64,000 nucleotides of DNA from Pandoraea norimbergensis (GCF_001465545.3 NZ_CP013480.3:930001-994000), one strand, 5' to 3'; positions 27,580-38,412 are shown, numbered from the stretch's first letter. Notes: a model not told the origin generated them from the letters alone. Numbers and translations: made by a program.

Positions 27580-28209
27580 TCATGGCGTGCCGTTTCGTCC
27601 GTACAGGCGAAAGCCTTCCCGTTGTGATAGCCGGTCGTAGTAAGCCGTCACGGCGTCCAGCGGCGGATGCTCGATGGGGGTGCTGAACCAGCGGTGCACC
27701 GATAAGCCGATGGGGACGTCTGCGAGCGTGAACGTCTCGCCACAGACGAAGGCTTGGGTGGCTCGCAGTTGCTGGTCGAGTACGGTCATGAGGTCACACC
27801 AGCGCTGCACACTGGTGTCTAGCGTGGCTGGATTGTCGTAGCCCGGTGCGCGGCGCACCAGCGACATGAATGGATAGCGCCATGCGGGATTCAGATCGGC
27901 CGCCTGCCAGTCGATCCACTGATCGACGCGGGCGCGCTGGCGCGGTGCCGCCGGGTACAGCGCGCTGCTGCCGCGTGTGGCCGCCAGATAGCGCAGGATG
28001 CTGTTCGACTCCCACATCACGAAGCCGCTGTCGTCAATCACCGGCACCATCCGGTTTGGGTTCAGGGCGATGAAACCCGGGTCGGCGAGCGACAGCGTGC
28101 CCGTGGCGTCGCCCCAAGGTTCGTTGACGAATGGCGCGTCGAGTTCATGGCAGAGCCAGTGCACCTTGCGCACGTTGATGGACCCCGGTCGGCCGAGTAC
28201 GCGAATCAT
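27580..28209 (-). CDS. glutathione S-transferase family protein
   Basis: A 209-aa GST. The N-terminal thioredoxin-fold domain has RVLGRPGSINVRKVHWLCHEL, the cis-proline loop NPNRMVPVIDD and the glutathione-contact WESNSILRYLA; the C-terminal helical domain has FVCGETFTLADVPIGLSVHRW. ATG 28209 follows AAGGTGG. It may detoxify electrophiles; the substrate is unknown. Confidence 0.92.
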   Translation of the reverse strand: MIRVLGRPGSINVRKVHWLCHELDAPFVNEPWGDATGTLSLADPGFIALNPNRMVPVIDDSGFVMWESNSILRYLAATRGSSALYPAAPRQRARVDQWIDWQAADLNPAWRYPFMSLVRRAPGYDNPATLDTSVQRWCDLMTVLDQQLRATQAFVCGETFTLADVPIGLSVHRWFSTPIEHPPLDAVTAYYDRLSQREGFRLYGRNGTP

Positions 28210-28314
28210 GAGAACCACCTTGGATGGGTGACAGGTGAACCGATTCTAGCGGCGTTCTGCTACAAGGCGACAGGTACAGTTGCCACGCCATATGACCGGA
28301 ACAGTCGGCCCGCC

Positions 28315-29097
28315 CTATGCCTCGACTGCCTCGATCTGCTCGATGGTGACCGCCCCGGTACAGGTCACCGTGCCGCTGATGCGCATGGCAGGGTCCAGCC
28401 AGTCGGTCATCGACCAGATGCCGTGCGCGACGCGCCGCTGCCACGCGCGCAAGGGGGCTTCGCTCATCGGCAGGCCGGAAAGATCGACGCTGCCCAGACC
28501 AGAGAGCGTCGTGACGCCCACTTTCACCAGACTTTCTTTGCGGGTCCACAGTCGCAGCCACGCCAAGGCACGGGGTGACGGCGCATGGTGTGTGAGCGCC
28601 ACGCTCGCGAAGGCGGCGAGGCGGTCGCGTTCGCTGCCCGTGATGCCCATGTCTTCCGACAGATCACCGAGGTCCAGATCGACGGACAGTGCCTGATCCC
28701 AGTGTTCGACATCGATGCCGACCGGCTCGATGGCACACGCGGCGGCGACGGCGCCACGCGTATGACTCAGGCTGATGTGCAGCCCGGGATGTGCGGGCAG
28801 ATGCGGGCGCCCGTGTGCACCGCCGCATTGCTCGCAGCGCTGCACCAGCGCATATGTGCGCGCCAGATCGCCCGCCGCACTCGTGACGCCGGTTACACGG
28901 GCGGCAGCGACGCGCGCAAGAATGTGCGCCGCAACATAATCCTGCCGATCGGCCGGTCGGGAAAAGGCGCGTGCGCGACATTGCTCGTCGGCGGTCAGAT
29001 GCGTCAGCCAGCCCGAGAAGCGGGCCATGATGCTGCGCGTTTCGCCATACAGGGCGAGCCCCGTGCTCGCCTGACTTGCCGTATTGATTTCGGTCAT
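28315..29097 (-). CDS. 4'-phosphopantetheinyl transferase (Sfp type)
   Basis: A 260-aa Sfp-superfamily protein: HISLSHTRGAVAAA, the Mg-binding motif VGIDVEHWD and the WTRKESLVK motif. It transfers phosphopantetheine from CoA to a carrier-domain serine. The carrier most relevant here is the thiolation domain of the synthetase at 34818-38402, about 6 kb away, although these genes are not in one operon. ATG 29097. Confidence 0.92.
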   Translation of the reverse strand: MTEINTASQASTGLALYGETRSIMARFSGWLTHLTADEQCRARAFSRPADRQDYVAAHILARVAAARVTGVTSAAGDLARTYALVQRCEQCGGAHGRPHLPAHPGLHISLSHTRGAVAAACAIEPVGIDVEHWDQALSVDLDLGDLSEDMGITGSERDRLAAFASVALTHHAPSPRALAWLRLWTRKESLVKVGVTTLSGLGSVDLSGLPMSEAPLRAWQRRVAHGIWSMTDWLDPAMRISGTVTCTGAVTIEQIEAVEA

Positions 29098-30505
<1,408 letters not shown>

Positions 30506-30522
30506 CGCGGCGAACTCGCGCT

Positions 30523-30546
30523 CACACGTTCACACGTTCACACGTT
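30523..30546. repeat. three tandem copies of an 8-bp unit
   Basis: The unit CACACGTT occurs three times without interruption in the spacer between the aldo-keto reductase and sigma-54 activator genes. It may be a short slippage repeat; no function is evident. Confidence 0.8.
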
Positions 30547-30680
30547 CGCGCGCAAAGGAAGGGAGCAGGCGGGCCGTCACCCGTCTGCTGCATTGCGGGA
30601 AATGTCTGGAGCTTTACGTCCAAACATCGGACGTGCCGCTTGCCATGTCAGAGACGGACCGTAGGGTGAATGGCGAAGCA

Positions 30681-31763
30681 TCAGCGATGCGAGCCGAGCA
30701 GGGCGTCGCTGCCCATGTCGCGAACGTGGGGGATGTGCAGTTCGCGAAGCTTCCGGTAGAGCGACGTGCGGCAGATGCCGAGTTCGCGCGAGGCGGCAGA
30801 AATATTCCATCGACGCTCGGAGAGCACGCGAATGATGATCTCGCGTTCGCCGTTGGCGATGGGTGAAAGCGAGGCCAGTGGCGTGGGTTGAATGAGACCC
30901 GGCATCGCGGCGGCCACCGGAGCGGCGCTGGTGGCCTGACGGCTGACGCTTTGCAGCAGATTGGCCGGTAGATCGCGCACGCGGATGGTGTCGTCGCTCT
31001 TGACCGCACAGGCATATTGCACGGCCGTGCGCATCTGGCGCAGGTTGCCCGGCCATGAATACGACAGCAGCAGCTCGCGTGCTTCGCGATCGAGCGAATC
31101 GAGATTGGCGGTGCCGCGCGATTCGGTGGCAATCATGGCGCCGAGCAGCCAGTCGCGGTCATGCCGTACGCGTAGCGGTGGCAGATGCACGATGCCGACC
31201 GCAATGCGGTAGTAAAGATCTTCACGAAATAGCCCGGCCTGTACGCGCGACTCCAGATTCTGGTGCGTTGCGCAAACGAGTTGCAGGTCGACGGCGATGG
31301 GTCTGGCCGAGCCGATAGGCGTGACTTCGCGCTCGGAGAGCACCCGCAGCAATCGCGTTTGCTGCGCTGCGGGCATATCGCCGATTTCGTCGAGAAACAG
31401 CGTGCCGCCGTCGGCCTGCACGACTTTGCCTTTCATGCCGGAGTTCAAGGCGCCCGAGAATGCGCCGCGCTGGTAGCCGAAGAGTTCGCTTTCGATGAGG
31501 TTCTCGGGGATGGAGCCGCAGTTCACCGACACCATGGCGGCTTGGCGGCGCAGGCTGTAGTCGTGCAGTGCACGGGCGAGATATTCCTTGCCGGTGCCGG
31601 TTTCACCGAGCACCAGAATCGGCAGTTGACGATCGATGAGGAGGCGGGCACGGGCCAACGTGGCCAGCATGGTCGGGTCGGCACCACACAGCTGATCGAG
31701 CGACGGACGTGGTGAAGACTGAAAGTGTGCGTTTGAACTGTCCAGCGGATCGTGGGCGGTCAT
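30681..31763 (-). CDS. sigma-54-dependent activator without sensor domain
   Basis: A 360-aa protein: AAA+ domain from about residue 20 (Walker A GETGTGKE, Walker B LFLDEIGDM, sensor WPGNLRQM) and a C-terminal Fis-type helix-turn-helix (ISAASRELGICRTSLYRKL). The sigma-54 contact loop reads GAFSGA instead of GAFTGA. The sequence resembles the C-terminal part of AcoR-type activators but lacks their N-terminal GAF/PAS sensing region. ATG 31763 is used; 31775 is possible. It is divergent from the LysR gene at 31969. Target genes are not evident; no good -24/-12 promoter was found in nearby spacers. Confidence 0.88.
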   Translation of the reverse strand: MTAHDPLDSSNAHFQSSPRPSLDQLCGADPTMLATLARARLLIDRQLPILVLGETGTGKEYLARALHDYSLRRQAAMVSVNCGSIPENLIESELFGYQRGAFSGALNSGMKGKVVQADGGTLFLDEIGDMPAAQQTRLLRVLSEREVTPIGSARPIAVDLQLVCATHQNLESRVQAGLFREDLYYRIAVGIVHLPPLRVRHDRDWLLGAMIATESRGTANLDSLDREARELLLSYSWPGNLRQMRTAVQYACAVKSDDTIRVRDLPANLLQSVSRQATSAAPVAAAMPGLIQPTPLASLSPIANGEREIIIRVLSERRWNISAASRELGICRTSLYRKLRELHIPHVRDMGSDALLGSHR

Positions 31764-31968
31764 AGCGTCTCTCATTAACTTTATAGGAAGTGGCATGTGC
31801 CGCGTTTGGCGGCACCGGATCGCAAAATGGCGACTGCCGTGGGGGGTGCTCCATAAAGCAAGAGCAAGCATAGTTCGATTCGCCGGAGGCCTCCAATACC
31901 ATATGATGTGATGACTGATACCGGTTCGCTATGAATAGAAACCGATGTTCTTTTTAGGGGCAGGCTCC

Positions 31969-32883
31969 ATGGAACTGAGGCAACTCCGCTATTTCGTAGT
32001 ACTGGCTGAAACGCTGCATTTCGGTCGTGCAGCGAGTCTTTTGCATATCTCGCAACCCCCGCTCTCCCGACAGATCGCCATGCTCGAAGAAGAGCTCGGC
32101 GTGGTGTTGTTCCAGCGAACGCAGCGCAGCGTGCAACTCACCGCCGCCGGTCAACGCTTCTATGGCGACGCGCGCTCGGTGCTCGCCACACTCGATCGCG
32201 CACGCTCGCATGCGCGCGCCGCTGAACTTGGTGACGCCGGCACGCTATCGGCTGGCTTCATGTTTGCGGTCGCTTGCAGTGTCTTGCCGATCCTGACGCG
32301 CGCCTATGCGGCGGCTTTCCCGCGTATTGAAGTCAAACTCAGAGAAACGATTCCGACCACGCTGGCGGAAGATCTGCGCAGCGGCAAGCTCGACGTGGGC
32401 ATCATGTATTCGTCGGATGCGACCGACGAACTGTGCACCGAAACCATCTTTCGCGAGCCGCTGGTGGCCGCGCTGCCGGCGGGACATCGATTGGAGTCTC
32501 GATCAGCGATCTCCGTTGCCGAATTGAAGGACGATTCTTTCATCATTTCGCCGCGTGAGGCGTCGCCGTATATCTACAACACCATCACCGAACACTGCCG
32601 GCAGGCCGGTTTTATGCCTCAGGTGCGGCTGGAGACGAACTTTCAGCAGACCATCGTCAATTTGGTCGGGCAACGACTCGGGGTGGCGCTCGTGCACAAC
32701 TCGATGCGCAGCACGCATGCGGACAACGTGAAGTTCATTCCGTTGCTGCGGGCACCGTTCATTGATGTTGCGCTGGTCTGGAGTGCAGCGACAACCAACC
32801 CCTGCGTCGCGCGGTTCCGGCAAATTGCGCGGCATCTGGGATTGACCGAACAAACGGATGCCACGCTTCAGGCGTGTGCATGA
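31969..32883 (+). CDS. LysR-family transcriptional regulator (CatR/BenM-like)
   Basis: A 304-aa LysR protein with the helix-turn-helix LRQLRYFVVLAETLHFGRAA and HISQPPLSRQIAMLEEEL, followed by a periplasmic-binding-like effector domain. The N-terminal sequence resembles the CatR/BenM/CbnR group, whose effectors are aromatic acids or muconate. ATG 31969 is preferred over an in-frame start at 31945. It is divergent from the sigma-54 activator and convergent with the aminotransferase gene. Target unknown. Confidence 0.9.
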   Translation: MELRQLRYFVVLAETLHFGRAASLLHISQPPLSRQIAMLEEELGVVLFQRTQRSVQLTAAGQRFYGDARSVLATLDRARSHARAAELGDAGTLSAGFMFAVACSVLPILTRAYAAAFPRIEVKLRETIPTTLAEDLRSGKLDVGIMYSSDATDELCTETIFREPLVAALPAGHRLESRSAISVAELKDDSFIISPREASPYIYNTITEHCRQAGFMPQVRLETNFQQTIVNLVGQRLGVALVHNSMRSTHADNVKFIPLLRAPFIDVALVWSAATTNPCVARFRQIARHLGLTEQTDATLQACA

Positions 32884-32955
32884 GGCGGTGCACTGGGCGC
32901 AATGGCCAATGCACCGTGATGACGGTTAGGGAGCGGGTCAGGGGCAGGGTGAGCG

Positions 32956-34182
32956 TCAGGGCACGGCGACGCAGACCGCCGTTTCTCTCAGGCGTGCCTT
33001 GATGGCATCGGCCAGGCGCGCAATACCGGTTTCGATCTCCGTGGGCGTCGCGGTCGCGAACGTCAGCCGCAACGTATTCGCTTGCGGTGAGATGGCGTGA
33101 AACGACGCGCCGGGGATGAACGCGACGCCAAGTTTGAGGGCGTCTTCGAACAGGTGCGCGCTGTCGATTTGTTCGGGCAACGTCACCCACAGGAACATGC
33201 CACCGGCGGGACGCGTCCACGCAACACCGTCGGGCATGTACTGCGCGAGACATTTGAGCATCAGCGCGCATTGCGCGCGGTAGCGCAGACGAATGGCCGT
33301 GAGGTGAGCGTCGTAGTCGCCGTCGGTGAGCAGCGCGTGGGCAAGCCGTTGCGTGAGGCCGGTGGTATGCAGGTCGCTCGCCTGTTTGGCCTGCAACAGC
33401 TTGATCATCAGTTCCTCTGGCGCGACCAGATAGCCGACGCGTAATCCCGGGGCAATCACTTTCGAGAACGAGCCAAGGTGCACGACGCGCTCCGGCGCCA
33501 TCGAGAGCAGCGACGGCGGCGTGTGTCCGCTGTACACGAGCTCGCCATAGGGATCGTCTTCGACGAGCAGCAACCCGGCGTCGTGGGCACGTGAGACGAG
33601 CGCAATGCGCCGCTCAAGGGACAGCGTGCGCCCGGTGGGATTTTGAAAGTTGGGCTGCGTGTAGAGCAGGCGGGCGGTGCGCATCGAGGCGTCGCTGAGC
33701 CGGTCGGGCAGCAGGCCGGCGGCGTCGGTCGGCACCTCTTCGAAGGCCGGTTCGTACTGCGCGAGCGCTTGGACGGCACCGAGGTACGTCGGTGTTTCGA
33801 CCAGCACGCGGCTACCCGGGTCGATGAGTACGCGGGCCACGAGATCGAGCGCTTGCTGGGAGCCGGTGGTGACGAGAATCTGAGACGCGTTGATGCGCGT
33901 GCCACCCATCGACAGACGCTCGGCGATGGCCTCGCGCAACGGCGTGTAGCCTTCCGAGGGCCCGTATTGCAGCGCGCCGGTCGCGTCGTTACGCAGAATG
34001 TCGTCGGCCGCAGCGCGCAGCCGTTCGACGGGCAAGGCATAGGGCGATGGCAAGCCACCGGCGAACGAGATGATGTCGGGACGTTCGGCGACCTTGAGTA
34101 GTTCTCGCAACGACGACGGCTTCATGCGTTGCGCGCGCATCGCAAGTTGCCAGCGCCCGGCGGGCGGGAGATGTCTGTCCAT
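32956..34182 (-). CDS. PLP-dependent class I/II aminotransferase (LysN/2-aminoadipate type)
   Basis: A 408-aa aminotransferase without a DNA-binding domain: ISFAGGLPSPYALP, GALQYGPSEGYTPLREAIAE, TGSQQALDLVARVL, YTQPNFQNPTGRTLS and the PLP lysine in LGSFSKVIAPGLRVGYLV. It lies 89 bp downstream of the SRPBCC gene on the same strand and so appears last in the cluster; a 9-bp hairpin (34212-34239) is in the gap. In the ham (fragin) pathway an aminotransferase is thought to convert the NRPS-released aldehyde to an amine; this gene could play that part, or act on the amino acid precursor. Substrate is inferred. Confidence 0.88.
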   Translation of the reverse strand: MDRHLPPAGRWQLAMRAQRMKPSSLRELLKVAERPDIISFAGGLPSPYALPVERLRAAADDILRNDATGALQYGPSEGYTPLREAIAERLSMGGTRINASQILVTTGSQQALDLVARVLIDPGSRVLVETPTYLGAVQALAQYEPAFEEVPTDAAGLLPDRLSDASMRTARLLYTQPNFQNPTGRTLSLERRIALVSRAHDAGLLLVEDDPYGELVYSGHTPPSLLSMAPERVVHLGSFSKVIAPGLRVGYLVAPEELMIKLLQAKQASDLHTTGLTQRLAHALLTDGDYDAHLTAIRLRYRAQCALMLKCLAQYMPDGVAWTRPAGGMFLWVTLPEQIDSAHLFEDALKLGVAFIPGASFHAISPQANTLRLTFATATPTEIETGIARLADAIKARLRETAVCVAVP

Positions 34183-34211
34183 GAGGCGGTCCGTGACGAA
34201 GCAGGTGAGAA

Positions 34212-34239
34212 ATCCTCCGCAGCGAACGCCGCGGAGGAT
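34212..34239 (-). terminator. hairpin between SRPBCC and aminotransferase genes
   Basis: Perfect 9-bp arms ATCCTCCGC and GCGGAGGAT around a 10-nt loop. The T run on the minus strand is short (TTTCTC), so it may only attenuate transcription or stabilise mRNA. Confidence 0.4.
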
Positions 34240-34271
34240 CGAGGGGCAGCCAACGTCTCGCAGCGTCCCGG

Positions 34272-34763
34272 TCAGCCGTTGAACATCGTGCGCAGGTTGT
34301 CCATCGCCATTTTCAGGAACGCGACGGCAAAGGCATCGAACGCAGGCTGGTCTTTCGGGTTACCGGACTTGGCTTCGCCAACGATGCGATAGGTGGCGGT
34401 ACAGCCGTTGTCACCGCGCGGCACGACTTCCATCGACGCCCACATGTTGCCGATGTCGAACGTGGTGTAGATGAGCGTCCAGCTCATCGTCATGCCAGCA
34501 TCGTCGCGCGTGTTCAGTTGCTCCACCACGAGGTCGCCGCCGGTGAAATGCTTGTGGCGCAGCGAGCGCGGGCCGGTGGCGGTGCCGGTCATCTGGATGT
34601 ACTCCAGACCGGTGACAAAGCGGTTGTAGCCGTCGAAGCGGCCAACCACGTCCCACACCTTGCGTGCCGGGGCGTCGAGATCCGCGACGCCGGCATGCAC
34701 GGTGGTGCTCAGGTTGTGAATCAGCGTGTCGGGTTGCAGCTCGGTGCGGACTTTTTGCAACAT
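34272..34763 (-). CDS. mgoD: SRPBCC (polyketide cyclase-like) protein, MgoD/PvfD homologue
   Basis: A 163-aa START/SRPBCC-fold protein: VHAGVADLDAPARKVWDVVGRFDGYNRF (quoted in part), GPRSLRHKHFTGGDLVVEQL, and GNPKDQPAFDAFAVAFLKMAMDNL. It follows the NRPS gene by 54 bp. In the mgo and pvf operons the fourth gene encodes a protein of this fold; the exact chemistry is not settled. The position and fold both fit MgoD. Confidence 0.8.
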   Translation of the reverse strand: MLQKVRTELQPDTLIHNLSTTVHAGVADLDAPARKVWDVVGRFDGYNRFVTGLEYIQMTGTATGPRSLRHKHFTGGDLVVEQLNTRDDAGMTMSWTLIYTTFDIGNMWASMEVVPRGDNGCTATYRIVGEAKSGNPKDQPAFDAFAVAFLKMAMDNLRTMFNG

Positions 34764-34817
34764 GATGTGCTCCTTGAGGTAAGAAGGGACTGCACGAGAA
34801 TCATTGAATCCACGAGG

Positions 34818-37800
34818 TCAGGCGGCCGGCTCGGTGTCCAGCTCTCGTTGTGTGTACGGCTCGTCGACGGTGGCCGGCAGCGGCAGAAAGCCGCTTTCGA
34901 TCAGGTAGTTGAAGTGCGCCGCCAGCAACTGCGGGTCTTTGCGCGGGTAAGCGACGCCCAGACGTCCAAGCGTTTCGGCGGTGCGCTGGTGCGCAATGCG
35001 TGCCATATCGCCGATGTCTTCCTGACTGTCGTCGAGATAGAACGCCACGACATCGAACAGCGCATTGGTTTCATCGATCGACGTGAGGCGGTTGCGCCAG
35101 TCGGCGGGCTCTTCCAACGCCAGTGCATAGCCGCAGGGTGCCAACGCGCCGAGATAGTCTTCCCACGTCAGCGGCTGCGGATTTTGCAGGTGGAACACGC
35201 GCAGCTCGCGCTGCGGGTCGGTCGTGCAACGCACCGCAGCGTGCGCGAGGAAGTCGACCGGTGTGAAGTCGAAATCGGTGTCGCCGGCCGGTGCCGCACC
35301 CAGTTGCAGCGACCCCTTCACGAGCAGCAGGATGCGATTGCGGGTGGGCTGGCACAGCCCGGAACTCGCCACGCCGGTGATGTTGCCCGGGCGCAGGATG
35401 GTCGCGTCGACGCCTCGCTCGGCGGCTTCCCAAACCAGATGCTCCGCGACCCACTTCGTCACGTTGTAGCCGTTGTTCACGAACGCCGGGGCATTGCGCG
35501 CAGGACCGGCTTCGAGGACGTGGCCCTTGTCGTCCATGGCACTCGCTGCCGACAGCGTGGAGACGAAGTGCATCGACTTGTTGCGGTACTCGCAGGCGAG
35601 CCGCAGCAGTTCGAGCGTGGCACCCACATTCGCGTCGTACAGATACGGGTAGTCGTAGACGTGGTTGACGTGCGCACCGTTGTGATAAATCGCGTCGATG
35701 TCGCGCGCGAGCGCGTGCCATGCGTCGGGAGTGAGCCCGAGATGCGGCTTGGCCAGATCGCCGAGCACGACCTTCAGGCGTGGGTGCCCGATCAGCGCGC
35801 CGAGACCGTTGGCATGCAGCGCTTGTGCGAGCCGGCCTTCGCCGTCTTTTTGACTGGGCGCGCGCACCATGCAGTGCACGACGGCGGACGTCTGCGCGAT
35901 CAGCTCCGCTGCGATGAACGTGCCGAGGAAACCGTTGGCACCCGTCAGCAGAATCGCCTTGGCACCGTCGGGTGTCGGACGCAGTCCATCCACCGGGCGA
36001 ATCTCCTCCGGCAGTGCCATGTCGTCGAAGACGCGCTGCGGAATGCGTTCGCCCTTCTTCAGATCGTCGCTGGTCAGCAGCGAGGCCAATGCGCCCACGG
36101 TCGGGCGTTCCATGAAGCGTGCCAGCGGCGCATTGCCGCCGAACTCCTTCTTCACGGCCAGCATCAGGCGCGAGACCAACAGCGAGTGGCCGCCAAGATT
36201 GAAGAACGAATCGTCGCGGCCAATTTCGAACGGTTCGAGATCGAGCAACCGTGCCCAGAGGGCGCGCAACTGCGTTTCCGTTTCGGTGAGCGGTTCGTCG
36301 TCCGTCGCAGTCACGACGCGCTGCGCCGGCATGCGCGAAAGCGCACCCCGGTCGATCTTGCCGTTGTTGGTGGCGGGCAGGGCGTCGAGCACCACGATCT
36401 CATACGGCACCATGTAATCGGGCAGACGCGCGGCAAGTTGTTCGCGTACTGCGTCGCCGCTTGCCTGTGTCGACCCGGGGCGGGCGACGAAGCCACGAAT
36501 GCGTTTGCGGTCGTCCACCACGCAAGCGCACTGGCCGTAGAGGCCGGTGGCCAGCACGGCCCCTTCGATTTCGCCCATTTCCACGCGGAAGCCGCGAATC
36601 TTCACCTGCGCATCGCGGCGGCCCACGAAGTGCAGCACGCCACTGTCATCCCACTGCACGATGTCGCCGGTGCGATACAGCGTCTCGTCGCTGGCGGCAG
36701 GCCATACGCCGTCGGCTTGCGCAAACGGGTTGGGCACGAAGCTGTTTTGCGTCAGGTCCGGTCGGTGCAGATAACCGTCGGCAACACCGGCACCCGCCAC
36801 ACACAACTCGCCCGGTTGCCCGGTCAGTGCAGGTTCGCCCGCTTCGTCGAGCACATAGCAGCGCACATTGGCAATCGGGCGGCCGATCATGCGGTTGCTG
36901 TCGCCCGCCTTCAGGCGTGCGATGGTGACGAGCACCGTGCACTCGGCCGGGCCGAAGATATTGTGGAATTCACGCCCTTGGCTCCAGCGCGCGATGGTCT
37001 CCGGGAAGCAGACGTCGCCGCCGGTCAGCAGGTGACGCAGCGCAGGCCATTCGGCGTCCGGCATCACGGCGAGCAGGGCGGGCGGCAAGAACGCATGCGT
37101 CAGCGCTTCGTCGGCGATGAGTGCGCTCAGGTCATCCAGCGCGTGGCGCTGTTCTTCCGTCGGGATCACGAGCGTTGCGCCCGCGAGGAACGTCGGGAAG
37201 ATGTCGAGCAGAGAAACGTCGAAGGCCACCGTGCAGAACTGCAACACGCGCGAACTGGCATCCATGCCGATGTAGTCGCGATACCAGTGGCAGAAGTGCA
37301 CGATGTTGCGATGCGTGAGCATGACGCCCTTGGGCGTGCCCGTCGATCCGGATGTGAAGATCGTGATGGCGCAACGCTGCGTGCGATCGGCTTGACGTTC
37401 TACCGGCCACGAGGTGTTGGCGATATCGATGTTCTTTGCGTCGAGGGCCGTGATGCGCAGTACCTTGACGTCGAGGCCCGCCAGCACGCTCTCGTCGAAG
37501 TCTTCATCGGTGAGCAGGCAGACGGCGCGGCTTTGTTCCAGAATCTGGCGCACACGGTCGGGCGGGAACGATGGGTCGAGCGGCGCGTACGCTGCGCCCG
37601 CGCCGATGGCACCCAGAATGGCCGTGTACAGCAGGCGCGACTTGCGCAGGCGTACGGCAATGACACGCGGGGCGTCGTCGTCGGCTGACGCTTCCGGAAT
37701 CAACGCGGCAAGTTGCGACGCGAGCTTCATCGACGCGCCCACGAAGGTGCGGTAGTCGACGTCACCGTCGGCATCGCGCAGGGCAATCGCGGACGGCGTG

Positions 37801-38402
37801 GCAATGGCCCGGCGCGACACCATTTCCGGCAGCGACGGTTCGAGCACGACGTCGCGCGCGGTTTCGTTCGTCAGATGCCAGCCGGACAGCTGATGCAAGT
37901 CGAGGGCGACGCCGCCGGGCTTCTTCTTTGCCGGTTTAAGGTCGTCGAGCGAAAGCGAGTCGCGGCCGAGGCGGCTCACCGTATCTACGAGCAGGGCTTC
38001 GGCTTCGATATCGATCTGCGCGGCCAGATCGGCACCGCATACGGGTTCGCCAAACTGGCAGACGCTGGTCACGACGTCGGCGATTCCCTTCGGGCCTGAC
38101 CACTGCCACGCGAGATCGGCCCGCGTGGGCGGAAACGCCGGGGCGCGGGCAGTGAAAGTGAGACCGTGTTGTGCCTCGCAGCCGACTTTCGGATCGGCCG
38201 CGCCGCACTCGATGCGCCACTCGATGCCGCTCAGTACCGTGCCGGCGGCGGGCACGGCGGCGCCCAACTGCTCGGCGATATCACGCAAGGGGCCGGCATC
38301 GGCGCAGGCGGGGCTCACGTCGTGGCCCATGTCGTGGAGTGCCTGAAACACACGTGCGCCCAGACGGTTGTTACCGACGACGGCGAAGGAAATCGCTCTC
38401 AT
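34818..38402 (-). CDS. mgoA: NRPS with adenylation, thiolation and reductase domains, MgoA/PvfC/HamD-like
   Basis: About 1194 aa. Residues 1-160 form a degenerate Rossmann/formyltransferase-like domain (FAVVGNNRLGARVFQALHDM). Adenylation covers about 185-690: A3 TSGSTGTPKG, A5 NIFGPAECT, A7 YRTGDIVQ, A8 RGFRVEMGEIEG, A10 NGKIDRGAL. The thiolation serine is in FFNLGGHSLL (about 740). The reductase domain has the NAD(P)H motif LLTGANGFLGTF (about 818-829) and the catalytic YNVTK (about 979). There is no condensation domain. The pocket residues I align are D-V-L-F-L-G-I-V-L-K, a branched aliphatic type. ATG 38402 follows GAGG; 38429 is an upstream alternative. It would load an amino acid and release it reductively as aldehyde or alcohol. 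Confidence 0.88.
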   Translation of the reverse strand: MRAISFAVVGNNRLGARVFQALHDMGHDVSPACADAGPLRDIAEQLGAAVPAAGTVLSGIEWRIECGAADPKVGCEAQHGLTFTARAPAFPPTRADLAWQWSGPKGIADVVTSVCQFGEPVCGADLAAQIDIEAEALLVDTVSRLGRDSLSLDDLKPAKKKPGGVALDLHQLSGWHLTNETARDVVLEPSLPEMVSRRAIATPSAIALRDADGDVDYRTFVGASMKLASQLAALIPEASADDDAPRVIAVRLRKSRLLYTAILGAIGAGAAYAPLDPSFPPDRVRQILEQSRAVCLLTDEDFDESVLAGLDVKVLRITALDAKNIDIANTSWPVERQADRTQRCAITIFTSGSTGTPKGVMLTHRNIVHFCHWYRDYIGMDASSRVLQFCTVAFDVSLLDIFPTFLAGATLVIPTEEQRHALDDLSALIADEALTHAFLPPALLAVMPDAEWPALRHLLTGGDVCFPETIARWSQGREFHNIFGPAECTVLVTIARLKAGDSNRMIGRPIANVRCYVLDEAGEPALTGQPGELCVAGAGVADGYLHRPDLTQNSFVPNPFAQADGVWPAASDETLYRTGDIVQWDDSGVLHFVGRRDAQVKIRGFRVEMGEIEGAVLATGLYGQCACVVDDRKRIRGFVARPGSTQASGDAVREQLAARLPDYMVPYEIVVLDALPATNNGKIDRGALSRMPAQRVVTATDDEPLTETETQLRALWARLLDLEPFEIGRDDSFFNLGGHSLLVSRLMLAVKKEFGGNAPLARFMERPTVGALASLLTSDDLKKGERIPQRVFDDMALPEEIRPVDGLRPTPDGAKAILLTGANGFLGTFIAAELIAQTSAVVHCMVRAPSQKDGEGRLAQALHANGLGALIGHPRLKVVLGDLAKPHLGLTPDAWHALARDIDAIYHNGAHVNHVYDYPYLYDANVGATLELLRLACEYRNKSMHFVSTLSAASAMDDKGHVLEAGPARNAPAFVNNGYNVTKWVAEHLVWEAAERGVDATILRPGNITGVASSGLCQPTRNRILLLVKGSLQLGAAPAGDTDFDFTPVDFLAHAAVRCTTDPQRELRVFHLQNPQPLTWEDYLGALAPCGYALALEEPADWRNRLTSIDETNALFDVVAFYLDDSQEDIGDMARIAHQRTAETLGRLGVAYPRKDPQLLAAHFNYLIESGFLPLPATVDEPYTQRELDTEPAA

Positions 38403-38412
38403 GGCCCGGTCC

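Noticed and set aside
34518..37688. Open frame of over 1000 codons on the plus strand opposite the NRPS
   Set aside because: Long antisense frames are common in GC-rich genes with strong third-position bias; the minus strand shows ordered NRPS motifs and the antisense product has no recognisable domain.
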